Assembly (NCBI RefSeq): GCF_001039355.2
Contig: NW_019775733.1
Location: 48,875 to 104,451 of the forward strand
Origin: Lingula anatina
Taxonomy: Eukaryota; Brachiopoda; Lingulata; Lingulida; Lingulidae
DNA: 55,577 bases
Direction: 5' to 3'
Under the pieces are notes generated by a model, which did not search any database, was not told the origin of the DNA, and saw only the letters and a program-made list of their open reading frames with translations. The first letter of the stretch is position 1; each line of letters begins with the position of its first letter. Below, piece after piece: positions 44,734 to 55,499 of the stretch. The translations under genes were made by a program, and so were the position numbers.

Positions 44734-44839
44734 TGAAATTCAACGTGCAGACTGCTGTACTTGTCCGACTTCCGCGTTCAGCAGTGTACTCATTAATATG
44801 CATGAGATAGTAGTGACGCAATAGGTTGCTTCTCGCTAT

Positions 44840-45590
44840 TAATATAGTGTATTTCAAACATAGAAGATAGCCTCCATGCAGACAACATTAAGGGAAAAGA
44901 AAATAGAAAAGTTTGGCGTAGTCAAACGAGATTTTATGGCGACAACAATCTCCAGAGCTAATTTACGCACATGCGCATTCTGCACATGTTCAATTCTACC
45001 CTAGAGGGGTGGTCCCAATTGAGGGGGGCATCATAATTTTTAGGATGATGAGTCTTATTGAATATTTCATTTAAAATTTTTATCCCTAAGGCCATAACAT
45101 TTAATGCAGGCAACAATTTGCCACATTGCTATTATTGTTAAAGTTATTAGGATAGTGAGTTTATATAATAAAAGCGGCCTTGTTTGGCCAAATCACGAAC
45201 AATTGATATAGTCTTTGTTGCCTTCTCTCTTGTTATGAATGGGATTATGAAAGTTTGTGGTACACTGGGATGGAGGAGACATAAAAAACTAAAAACCTTC
45301 TATGAAAGTACAATTGACCGATTACGGATTTTATGTTGAATGCAGCGAGGTTTCTCAATTCCACATTTCAAGGTCAAATAGGTCAAAGAGGCCATTCAGA
45401 TCCACAGATCAAATATGGCGGACCCTTCATGAAAGAAGAGCCAACTAATCTGCTGATGGTCTCCCCACCTCCGTGGAGCTGAATGGGCTCACAGGTGCTA
45501 AGACTAGCGTTTCTCGGGGCATCTTAAAATGAAGGGGGATTTGTTAAACTCACTTAGGTTATAGCTTGAAATTTCTAGAAAGGTAAAGTT
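44840..45590. other. No gene seen
   Basis: AT-rich flank of the ISL2EU element, ending at the N at 45591. No recognisable exon. Confidence 0.4.
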
Positions 45591-45591
45591 N
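45591..45591. other. Single N at the edge of a minisatellite
   Basis: Fourth lone N. The right side starts inside a minisatellite, a sequence likely to break assemblies. Confidence 0.6.
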
Positions 45592-45710
45592 TGGTATACC
45601 CCCCACCTCTGGTACAACCCCACTCCTTGTAAAACCCACCCCCTCGTCTTCTCCTCCCCCCCCACCCCCCACCCCCCTCCCCCACTGACATACCCCACCC
45701 CTGGTTTAGC
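45592..45710. repeat. C-rich minisatellite, block 4
   Basis: Same tggtatacccc-type units as at 18271, more degenerate. The family B sequence that precedes blocks 1-3 is not on its left. Confidence 0.85.
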
Positions 45711-45876
45711 AGAGCCACAAGCTTATACAAAAAGAAAATGTTCAACAGACTATTAAGCTCTTTATTCACGTAGGTCCTTTAGAAAAATGGTGAAAGTAAG
45801 AGAAAATAAAATATAATGGAGATAAATATGTGAAATTTACTGTCTTAATCTATATTCTCTCTACCAACAGTTCTAC

Positions 45877-46102
45877 TTAGGAAAAAACCGGGGCTAGTTG
45901 CCCATATCACGTCTCTTGAATAAAGTTACTTTAAGATGCTACATTATTTCATTTGGACTCACTGCCGATGCTTTCTTAGCACTATTGGATACGGTCACTT
46001 CACAAAATGATGTGATCAATTCTTTTACCCCATAGTTACTTTGTCATAAATTGACGGGGGGCCAACTTACCCCGGGGTCCAACTAGCCCCGGTCTCTCCT
46101 AA
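45877..46102. mobile_element. Foldback MITE with CCGGGGCTAGTTG ends, 226 bp
   Basis: Left terminus TTAGGAAAAAACCGGGGCTA and right terminus TAGCCCCGGTCTCTCCTAA are inverted repeats; GGGGTAAGTTGG-type sequence follows inside the right arm. The middle is AT-rich with no coding sequence. Confidence 0.65.
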
Positions 46103-46640
46103 CAACTTAGCAGCTAGGGTATTTCTTCAAATGTATAACACACGCACTTTAAGCGTAATTCGTACTTGAAACCCGCTGTTATTTGTAAAAATACCACCAA
46201 CATACCCATACCAAAAATTACATATATATATGACAAAAAAGTACTATATTTAGTAAAGCACCACGCCCTAAGGCCTACATTACTGGTTAAAAATTATATC
46301 TGAAACGTGTAATTAGCGATCGTAATAAGCTACAAGCAGAAATCAATTGCATTAAGATACTGTAGGTCGTAATAGAGAGACACTTTTTATTAATCATTGA
46401 ATTTCATTAGAATTTAACTTATACATAGGCTAATAGTTTAAACCATATATCTTATCTCTGCTAGAAATTAGATATAATGTCCGCACAGCACACGTATCAC
46501 TGTATAAACGAAAACTGTGAACAAAATGAGTAGTAATAGTAGTCCCAACTAACACAATATGATACACATACATGTAGTAACATCGATGATCAAAATAAAA
46601 TACATTAACATCAACATAATTGCCAGTGAAGGTTGACAAC

Positions 46641-46795
46641 TGGTATATACCCCTACCCCCAGGTAACCCCTCAACCCCTGGTATACCCCACCTCCTTTAT
46701 ATTTACCCACCCCTGGTATACCCCAACTCCCTATATATTTCCCAATCCCCTGGTATACCCCACCCCCTGGCATACCCGCAACTCCACCACCACAT
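46641..46795. repeat. C-rich minisatellite, block 5
   Basis: cccctggtataccccac-type units with more variable spacers (ttatatttacccac). It is followed by CA/CG-rich simple sequence to about 46840. Confidence 0.85.
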
Positions 46796-47129
46796 ACACT
46801 CTTATTACGTACACGCGCATATACACACACGCGCACAATCTCGCACATAAGTTATTTCAATATGAAATAGAAAATAGCAGATACAGCGCTCGGGAACTGA
46901 CCATTTCAACTGCCACATGTTTACATAACACTAGCTGTCGATGAATTACTTAGCGTTCTTCACGATAGCTTTGATTTATCCGATAATGCTATTAAAATTT
47001 TAAATCATCAGATTTGATTAGTATTTATATGCTATTTTTGATATAAATAACTAATTCGATATTAATTATTAAAATGTTCGTAACAAGGTTTGTTATTTAC
47101 AAGACATGATCTATGTTAACCTCCATGTC

Positions 47130-48063
47130 ATACATCTGAAATCAAGAAGGGGTGTGTTATTTGGTAAATATTCTTCTTCCTTGATGTCCATTCCCTTTGA
47201 TGTGCTCATTAAATGTAAACTTTGTTCAACACAGTGAACAGCTTATTAGGGAAGTCAACTAATACCACCCACCCTGGGACAGTCTCATTAAAAACTCTTG
47301 CAGACAAGATGAGTGAATTTTACATATCCAAAATTGAGAATATATATGTTGAACTCTCGGAACTGGAACACACAATCTCCACCCCACCGTGTTTTCAACT
47401 ATCTGATCTGCTGCCGAAGCCCATTTCAACCCTTTCATCTTTCCAAGAAGCATCTACAGATGAAGTCACAAAAATAATTACCAAGTCCAAGAAGACGTCA
47501 TGTATGCTTGATCCGATTTCGACAGTGCTTATGGCCCAGATACTCCCAGCTGTCATCAACCTGATAACTCACAACATCAACGCTAGTTTCGCTTCTGGTT
47601 CTTTCCCTGACTAACTCAAGAAAGCTGTGGTTCAACCTTTATTAAAAAAGCCATCTCTTGACCCTGATACACTTGGAAATTACAAACCTGTGTCTAACCT
47701 CTCGTTTCTATCAAAAACGGTTGAAAGGGTCATTGCCGCCAGACTGGTTGCACACTTAGAGAAAAACAATCTTATAGAGCCAATGCAATCTGCATACAAG
47801 GCCAGACACAGTACTGAGTCAGCTCTACTTAGGATTAAAAGTGATCTTTTAAAACATACCTTTTTAGGAAATATTTTGATTAACTCTTAATTGGTTTTAT
47901 AAATCTTGTATTAATTGCATTTAATTGTATGGAATAATGGCTGTTTTACCTAGATTTTATTTATGATATTTTATGTAGTATTATTTATGATATTTTATGT
48001 AAAGTCTACTGAACATTTTAAATGGATTTTAAACTAAAAATAAATTTATTATTATTATTATAA
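47130..48063 (+). mobile_element. L2/CR1-like non-LTR retrotransposon, deleted copy
   Basis: Carries the start of a reverse transcriptase and a (TTA)n-ended 3' tail (about 48045-48061) typical of L2-like elements. The endonuclease and most of the reverse transcriptase are missing, so it is truncated at the 5' end and internally deleted. Confidence 0.7.
47222..47890 (+). pseudogene. Reverse transcriptase fragment of a non-LTR element
   Basis: The linker region (FNTVNSLLGKS, LADKMSEFYISKIENI) leads into the reverse-transcriptase start with LKKAVVQPLLKKPSLDPDTL, NYKPVSNLSFLSKTVERVI and SAYKARHSTESALLRIKSD. A TAA at 47612-47614 interrupts the frame, which then continues in register. The catalytic YADD block is absent: coding similarity stops after the SDLL motif and 3' UTR-like sequence follows. 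Confidence 0.8.
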
Positions 48064-48683
48064 ACTTATAAAAATATGTGTAAATATATAAAATAAGAGA
48101 TAAAAGGCTTGGAATTGGTTTCACAAAAGAATGATAAAAAGGTCAGCATTCTTATTCCAAGAAGATTCCTAAAATCGGGCGTGGTCACATGTACAGCCGA
48201 AATCCGTATATCACGAAGTGCTATATACAGATAGGTTAAAGTCAAGGAAAAGCATAAGCTGTTCACTGGATCTCGGTTTTATTTCACGTAGGAATTCACA
48301 AGACACGTAAAAACTAAAAAGAAGAAAAGAAATAATAATAATACACTCATTACCGGTTTTTAATTGCTTAAATTCACTTACACATAAACAGAAAAATTTC
48401 AATCATCACCAGTAATCAATAATAAATAATAAACAGTATTAAAAACTCACCATTTCTGCCATTACTTTAACTATAAATTTCAAGTAGCAAAAATGAAAAT
48501 AACTGACCAAAAAGAAAGAGTATACTATGTGTTACTTCTACGGAGACACTGTGTTGAATGAAATAAAGTGCAAACTCATGGTGTACCATCCTGAATGAAA
48601 AGTTAACGTTTATGCAAATGGATGTCCATTGCATTAGATGAGCCGGTTCACCCAGCTCCTCAACCTCAATAAAAGTAAACTAA
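48064..48683. other. No gene seen
   Basis: AT-rich sequence with no recognised exon or repeat end. Confidence 0.4.
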
Positions 48684-48935
48684 GGCTGCGTTCACATGAA
48701 AAACCTATTTTCTAGAAGTCTAAAAATCTATTTGCTGTATCTTGTGAGCGGCACCTAGAAATCTAAAAATCTATTTGCGGTATCTTATCGGGCAGCGCGA
48801 GCCAGTTACTTCCAAAGCTGTAATTAATTTTCGGCGCTGCCAGTAATTACGCCGTGAGGTATTCAGGGCACAGACCGTGATCACAAGATACCGCAATAGA
48901 TTTTTAGAAAATAGATTTTTCATGTGAACGCAGCC
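48684..48935. mobile_element. PIF/Harbinger-like MITE, 252 bp, with TAA duplication
   Basis: Perfect terminal inverted repeats GGCTGCGTTCACATG and CATGTGAACGCAGCC, flanked by TAA (48681-48683 and 48936-48938). Inside, the block ctaaaaatctatttgc recurs as a direct repeat and again in inverted form near the right end. TAA/TWA duplication fits Harbinger-type MITEs. Confidence 0.85.
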
Positions 48936-49279
48936 TAAACCTAACAATCCGGTACAGACGAAGTACGTACCTTTTGAAAACATTTGGCCGAGACATACAG
49001 ACTTGACATTTAATATGGAATATTTCAGTTTCGAAGGTATGCCTAGGTAACAGTGCGTTCTTTTTTCAAAAAACTCCGATCTCATATAAGATATATGAAC
49101 GGAGAAGTGTGTAGTCAGGTGTATCGCTACCAATTAACTGACTACCATACCTGTTGCGCTGCTTCCTTATGTAATATGCAGTGATTTAATTGGGTGGTGC
49201 TCCTTTGGGCTGGTCAAAGCTAGGCTTTGGCAAAGCATGGTTCTTTCAAAAAAGTATCCATATGTCGGCTTTTGCATGG

Positions 49280-49840
49280 AAGCGTTCGGTTTTTGCACTG
49301 CGTAAAATGAGCCATGTAGTGCTTTACGATTTTGTTAATCTGTGGCAGAATGGCGCGAAAAAGACAGACATTGCCAGACAGATTATAGCGCCAAATAAAA
49401 CGGTCCGCACAGTTTTATAGAGTAATGCCCAGACTGATGTACCTACACAGAGGCCACACCTGCATGTATAGAAATCTCACCACCAGGGTACAGGATCCAC
49501 TGTCTTTCGGGATACGCTGCTGCAACTAAACAAAAACCACCCAGTCTGTTAAGAATGAGGGACAAATTGCCACCAAAACGCGTTTCTCAAGGCCCCTATC
49601 GAACACCAAACTGGTTTTAGCAGGTAAGAATACCAGACGACCTCCGAGAAATCTACTATAAACAGCAAAACATCGTCGTCTGTTTCTCTAATGAATTGGG
49701 GAGCATGACCGTTTCTGGGTAGAACACTGAAACCGCGTGACTTTCTTTGTTGAGGTCAGATTTCACCTGCACCTCACCTGCACCTGGCGAATTCAATCAA
49801 TGAACTGAAGTCACCATGAGATCAGAGAGATAATAAAAAG
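49280..49840 (+). pseudogene. Degenerate Tc1/mariner-like transposase, N-terminal HTH visible
   Basis: The segment YDFVNLWQNGAKKTDIARQI resembles the first helix-turn-helix of Tc1-type transposases. Downstream frames are full of stops, though scattered similar words persist to about 49840. Family assignment is tentative and the borders are unknown. Confidence 0.35.
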
Positions 49841-49949
49841 TTATTAAAACACGATTTTAATCCTTACTTTCATTTATCAGTCAGCAAAATAGAAAAAAAA
49901 AACAAATGAAAAATGATTTGGAAAAAAAATTCCATATTAAATGTCAAGT

Positions 49950-50080
49950 CTGTATTTATTTTGGAAAATTTCACTGACCTGTTTAACGAGCTTGAACGAC
50001 CGGGGCAACATTTTATATTCTTTTATGGTTAGAACAAAACAAAAAAAACTTTCTCATACTTTGTTTTATGCCAAAATAAG
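49950..50080 (+). repeat. Dispersed repeat R2, copy 1
   Basis: Similar to the reverse complement of 52100-52275: both contain gagcttgaa/gaacttgaa, atattctttyatggttagaac and tctcatactttgtttt in the same order. Confidence 0.65.
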
Positions 50081-51057
50081 AGGATCTGTCAAATCAGGGT
50101 ATTATATCGGATATAATTCTCTGGTCAAATAGAACATATCTGGCTCCTTTTTGTCGGACATATCTCGCCCGGCGGACATATCGGGCCGTCACAGGCTTGC
50201 CATCGCCCCCTTTATGGACAATAGAAGGGGGAGGGTCTCGATGCTTTGAGGATAATAAAATTGGCACGTGCGTGGATTATAGCCTGGGTTATGCGTTAGT
50301 CACTTCAAATTATTCGACATATTTAGAGGTCAATAGCTGTAAGATCGTCACCGGTATCGTACAGTTGGCGTCACCTAAACAGTATAAGGATTGTATTTCA
50401 CTCTGGTTCATTACTTGGAACTATTGCTTGAATAAGATATTGCCTGCAAAAATCCACTTTGTGATGTGAAGTATTTAAAAATACAAATGCATATAATTGC
50501 CTGTTGAAAAGAGGGCTTTTCGTAACTAATACATGTCCTTCGACACGCTGGTAAGTTGTTCAGATAAACATCGTCGTCGTTCATCGTCGCTACCCTCAGG
50601 GAAGTGTATCCTGCACTAAGATCACCGGCAATTTTGGTTATCTAACAAATAAGTGTCATTATACGTTTTAGCAATTAATTTTGATTTTACTCGTAGTTTG
50701 GACTTTCGATGTCAGACTTTAAAATTGTAGGTAAGAATTTTAGTTTTTAAATGCAGTAAGCGACATCTTGCCTGGTGCTAAGTGATGTTGTGTTTACCTC
50801 AATCATTGTATATATATCTGCAATTAGTCATCTTGCTGGGTTGTTTAGCATTGTGACAAGGATTGGCATTGTTTGTTTTTATTGTTAATAAAAGTTTCAA
50901 CATGTTTAATAACTAAAAATTTGTTAACGCAGATTTCTTAAAACCAATATTCGTGTCGAGAATATTTTACATGTATGTAATTTTTGGCCATTTGCCACAA
51001 CGAAGATATATGTATAACTACGACAGCCGTACACTGTGGGACCGAAGCGTTGTACTT

Positions 51058-51060
<3 letters not shown>
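50081..51060. other. No gene seen
   Basis: AT-rich. The string gtcggacatatc...ggcggacatatcgggcc at about 50154-50188 is a short imperfect tandem repeat. No exon was recognised. Confidence 0.35.
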
Positions 51061-51094
<34 letters not shown>

Positions 51095-51360
51095 CGAAGA
51101 CTAACTGGCTGAGTAATGCTTACTTATTATTTATAAATCTACCAAAGACGTAGGTGTATATAATTTTGTCTGATTATTCCTTTTGTCATCACGTCGCTGT
51201 GCCGCTGGTATGGTTAAAATATGCAAAAACTAATTCCCACCTGATTTCAGATGTATAACATAGAGACCATTGATTAATTAGACCTCGATGTCATACATTT
51301 TAAATCAGGCGGGTTTTGATTGATCTCAAAATGTGTAGGCTTACCATTTGGTGACAAAGA
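51061..51360. repeat. (CT)n microsatellite and single-arm copy of the foldback repeat
   Basis: A (CT)n run at 51061-51091 is followed by sequence matching one arm and loop of the foldback at 52391-52890: taaatctacc, tttgtctgattattcc, gatttcagatgtataac, tttaaatcaggcgggttttgat. Confidence 0.6.
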
Positions 51361-52099
51361 TGTGGTGTGATGTGACAGCTTGATTTTTACATTGGGGTAG
51401 TTTTCCTTTCTGATTAGTTATCTTCGCCCGCCTGTCTTGTAATCTGCCCCTTCCTTTTAAAATATCCCAAGAGCTTGTCAGTGTGCTGGTGTCATGTAGG
51501 CCTACCTCTACGCGTGTGCATGCAAGTGTTTGTGTGCATGTGTGTTTGTGTGTGCCTGTGCGTGTTCCTGTGTGTTATTGCTGAATTTCCGAAAATAAAT
51601 GATTCAATAGCATTGTTCACTCTCACTGATAACAATCTCTGTATGTACTTTAATGCACCGTTGTAGTCGTTCATTCTCTTTTTTTCTTTTGTTGATCCAC
51701 CTTCCTATTTCTATAGCCAACTTAAATGTATGAGATTAAAATTAAAACCAAATAATCAATGAGTGACTTTTTAACCAGTGCGAAATACAAGTTATAAAAT
51801 TGACTGATAGACTTTTAGTTCAGCTTTAATCTTTCATTTTAGTTATTTTGTTTTAAATTTGTTCACATATGTCTTTTAATATTCATTTGATCTTATTCGC
51901 CAGTGGTTTTATTCAACAATGATGCATAGAAGGTATTTAACCAACCTTCGGGTTGCAAATTTGATAATAATAACAAAAAAAAAACTATGATTATAGACAA
52001 AATCGTGTCGTTTACGTTGTAATACGCTGATATTCCGAACCGGTTGGTATCACTTCCACAGTACATATTGCTCCTATATCTGCGGAGTTTAACTGCCAA
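51361..52099. other. No gene; (GT)n-rich tract at about 51528-51570
   Basis: Simple-sequence GT/CA tract giving Cys-Val-rich frames, otherwise AT-rich noncoding sequence. Confidence 0.4.
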
Positions 52100-52275
52100 A
52101 GAAAACGGAATTTAGTTGTATTTAAAATAATTCCTATTTTGGCGTAAACAAAGTATGAGAAGATTTTTTTGGGGGGGAGGGGGGGGTGTTCTAACCATGA
52201 AAGAATATAAAAAACTGCCCCAACGGTTTTCAAGTTCGTCAACCAGGTTTGTAAAAAAGTTTTCACAGGGTACAA
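52100..52275 (-). repeat. Dispersed repeat R2, copy 2 (inverted)
   Basis: Reverse-oriented partner of 49950-50080, with a G-run (about 52166-52187) at the place where copy 1 has an A-rich run. Confidence 0.65.
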
Positions 52276-52280
52276 TCGTC

Positions 52281-52340
52281 TGTAACGGATTGTCCCTATA
52301 CGTAACGGATTGTCCCTATACGTAACGGATTGTCCCTATA
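52281..52340. repeat. 20-bp tandem repeat, three units
   Basis: Three consecutive 20-base units of the type cgtaacggattgtccctata; only the first base of unit 1 differs. Confidence 0.95.
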
Positions 52341-52390
52341 CCGGATTTTGTCTGTAGAGGACCACAACTGAATAAGTCTGTCAAAGTAGA

Positions 52391-52890
52391 AGAGACTGAC
52401 CGAGTAGTGCTAATTTCTAAGTTATTATTTAAAGATCTACCTAAAACATCTGATTATAAATTTTGTCAGAATATTCCTTTTTTCACACAGCCGTGGCGCT
52501 GCTTTAATCAAAATTGCTGAAAAAGGTTCAAATGTCCGTAATTATGTCTCATTTTCTATGCAAAAACAAATTTCCAACTGATTTTAGATGTATAACCAAA
52601 TGTTACAAATTGAGGTCTATCAAAACCCGTCTGATTTAAAATGTATGACATAGAGGTGTAATTTATCAATGGCCTCCATGTTATACATCTAAAATCAGTT
52701 GGACATTCGTTTTTGCATAGAAAATGACACACAATTACCACTATTTGGACCTTTTCCAAAAATTTTGATTGAAGCAGCGGCACAGCGGCGTGAAAAAAGG
52801 AATATTCTGACAAAATCCATAAACAGACGTTTTCGGTAGATCTATAAATAAGAAGTTGGAAATTAGCTTTACCCAGTGAGTTTCTCTTCG
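52391..52890. repeat. Long inverted repeat (foldback element), ~205-bp arms
   Basis: The left arm (about 52391-52596) and right arm (about 52680-52890) are reverse complements with scattered mismatches, separated by about 83 bases. The arm junctions gatttTAGATGTATAAC and GTTATACATCTAaaatc pair exactly. The transcript would form a long hairpin. A (GA)n-like tract follows the right arm. Confidence 0.8.
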
Positions 52891-54080
52891 ACTGATCGAG
52901 AGAAAGCGAGAGAGACAGCAAGACTTCTGAAACACTTGTGGTATACAGTGACATATAACGGTATCAAACAGGTAGGTCATATTTTATGCAAAGCATGTAT
53001 TTGTATTTTAATTTCTCGACAACATACAGGTATTTAAAAAATATTTGTATATTACATAAGCCAGACTGAAATACAGGCTGAATTCAAAACCGCCTAGGTC
53101 AGATCGATATTAAAAGTTACAGATAATTTTAAATAGAATAATCTTATCCCTCGTAAAAACATTTTATGTAAAGAATATCAGATCAAGAACTCCTTGTTTT
53201 AACTTAGGTGCATGCGGAGAATTACGAATAATTTACTTTTGTTTTGTCTCACACACGGGTTCTTTTAACTATATGTCAGGCCTGTGTCTACTTCGACAAA
53301 CATTTTGAAAATTCTTTGCTGCTTACGTGACACTTTGAATGAAACAGTTCAGAAAAAAAAAATGGTTCAGTCTCTCGGTGTTTATTAGATTGCAGATCAG
53401 TTAGGTGCGGAAAACTCGCCTAGGCGGATTTTAATTCATGCCTGGTTTTCAATATGACCTGTGCACGTGATATATGTGAGTGTGATACTCGCTAAATTGT
53501 CACGCCTACTGAAGCTGCCAGGGAGTAATTAATTATCGTTTAACAGCTTCAGTATGGAGATGGAGCCCAGTCTAACGTTTTGTAGAATCACGGTATTTTG
53601 CACAATAGTATGTATTCACTATGTTGTGCGTGATATTTGTACTGTGTTCATGAGACATCCCCCGCACGTAGTACTTCGCCCTTATTGCTGCACGGTTAGC
53701 TGAGTCTCATGGATTCTGGCAAAATTTCTAGTCTTGTATGACGTCAGACTGTGCAGACAATTAGGATATCCCGGTGTAACGTGACAGAGAGTCCCCCATG
53801 ATAGAGAGTACGCTTCGTAATCAATTGAGTCAGGTAAGCCCTGCCCTTGTTTTTGACCCACTTAGGTCAAGCTAACTCTAAACATTATAGCTACAATGGA
53901 TATGGAGGGCGGACTTGGTGTTACGCGGACCCTCAGTTTCGTTACACCGGACGACTACTACCCTTGGTTTTTATATTGTGTCTATTTTTAGTTCATTCAC
54001 CTGTTTAAAGATCATCTTTGTAAGCCAAAATTTCTTCACCTGAAAATCGCTTTTATTATATCTTCTAGGAACAACTGAAG
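52891..54080. other. No gene seen; upstream region of the AbfB gene
   Basis: Probably holds the AbfB promoter and any leader, but no core element can be identified with confidence. Confidence 0.4.
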
Positions 54081-55154
54081 ATGTTTTCTCTGCGCATTGC
54101 TGCCATTGCTGTGCTGCTGTTGCCGCTGATTGCCGCCCAGAAAGGCAGTAAGTCACCTGTACATGACTTTGATTATCGGGATCTTTTCTATCCGATTTGT
54201 CTGTAGTAAAATTATAATAAATAAATAAATAGAATTGAATCTTCTCTCTATTTCAAGTAATTATTTTCGCATGTTTTATTCAAAATGAAGAGAAATTATT
54301 CTATTTACTTTGCATTATGGCAAGTATGTGTGTGCTACGTTATATTATTGCACAATGCCATGAAATGTATGCACATGTACAAGTATTATTACCAGGAATA
54401 AGAATCAAGAAATAGAATGAAATTGAATTGTTATTTAAGCTTCCAAATACCACGTAAAGACTTTGGGTGAAACTGTCTATAATGACATTTCGTGAATTCT
54501 AGTATTATTGGATAGAGCATTCTACAACATATTACTTTCAAAGTACATTGTTGCGACCGTTAAAATAAAACTTGATTTCAATTTAATTTTTTTAAATAGT
54601 TTAAATATTAAAATGACAAATATCTGTCTTCTATTTTCTCCCTTATATCCAAATAAACAAAAACTCTGGGGATGGGAAATAATTTCAGAATAATAATGAC
54701 TTATATATTTTATTCCATTACAGTTGTGCTTCTTCGGTCCCAAAATTTTGGGGCCCACACTTGGGGACTGAGGGACAATGGCGACGCGTACATCAACCAG
54801 GGCTACAGCGGGCATGCCTTTCGCATTGTGCCAGGGTTAAGCGGGAAGAAGGACGGGAAGAAGACCGTCTCCTTCATGTCCCTGGAACATCCATGCTCCT
54901 ATCTCCGTCACTATAATTACTTCCTGAACCTCGAAAGCTCGAAGAATCCAAGGAATGCTAACATCTTTGACGAGGACGCCACCTTCGTTCCTCGACCTAA
55001 CCTTTTCTTCCAAGGGTACACGGCCTTCGAGTCGGTGAACTTCCCCAACCACTTCATCCGCCATGCTGGCTACAGGCTGCAGATTCGTCCGAACGATGGC
55101 TCTCTTTTGTTTAAGAGGGATGCCAGTTTCAAGCCAGAGAAGATTGGTTCGTGA
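54081..55154 (+). CDS. Secreted AbfB-domain protein, two exons
   Basis: Exon 1 (54081-54147) starts with ATG and encodes a signal peptide (MFSLRIAAIAVLLLPLIAA) and ends in phase 1 at gtaagt. Exon 2 (54724-55154) follows a ttacag acceptor. It encodes one AbfB (arabinofuranosidase B, beta-trefoil) domain: SFMSLEHPCSYLRHYNYFL, DEDATFVPRPNL, FESVNFPNHFIRHAGYRL, then SLLFKRDASF. The repeated YLRH/FIRH and DATF/DASF words mark trefoil subdomains. The total is about 165 residues with a TGA at 55152. In fungal enzymes the domain binds arabinose side chains; animal members are extracellular, and a glycan-binding role is inference. The exon could instead splice at a weak donor (gttcgt) before the TGA. 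Confidence 0.85.
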
Positions 55155-55252
55155 ATATTTTGTTGTTTACAACATATAACGCATGTTGTTATTCTTCTGT
55201 ACTGTTGACATGATAGCATATACTGTGCCCGATTTCTCGTACGCTGCATCTT

Positions 55253-55290
55253 TCTCTCTCTCAACCCCCATCTCTCTCTCTCTCTCTCTC
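55253..55290. repeat. (CT)n microsatellite
   Basis: CT repeats interrupted by a CAACCCCCA stretch, in the intron or flank after the AbfB exon. Confidence 0.9.
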
Positions 55291-55335
55291 GTACTACATG
55301 CTCGCTACTTGTTTATGTGTTTTTGTATCGTTTCA

Positions 55336-55499
55336 GGTAAGCCGAAAGGATGTGGCGAGTAAACTCGTGTCAGTCACGTCTAGGCCGGGGACGTTTGATA
55401 TGCACCTAGAAAATGTCACGTATAGTGACATAACATCGAAAAGACTGGATGTTACCGATTTTAGTTTTAAGACATTAATTTTTCCTTCGGTTATTTGAT
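55336..55499 (+). other. Possible terminal exon of unknown gene
   Basis: A tttcag acceptor is followed by an open frame (VSRKDVASKLVSVTSRPG...) that ends with TGA at about 55497. It shares no domain I recognise and cannot be joined in phase to the AbfB exon end as annotated. It may be chance. Confidence 0.25.

Larger units (their letters stand above)
37320..44837. mobile_element. ISL2EU-type DNA transposon, complete, 7.5 kb
   Basis: Terminal inverted repeat AGCAAGAAGCAA at 37320-37331 and TTGCTTCTCGCT at 44826-44837 (11 of 12 match), flanked by AT on both sides (37318-37319 and 44838-44839). Inside are two convergent spliced genes: a THAP/DDE transposase on the plus strand and a SAP/SWIM/YqaJ nuclease protein on the minus strand. 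That pair is the known signature of the ISL2EU group. Both genes have intact frames across all visible exons, so the element may be young and possibly active. Confidence 0.85.
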
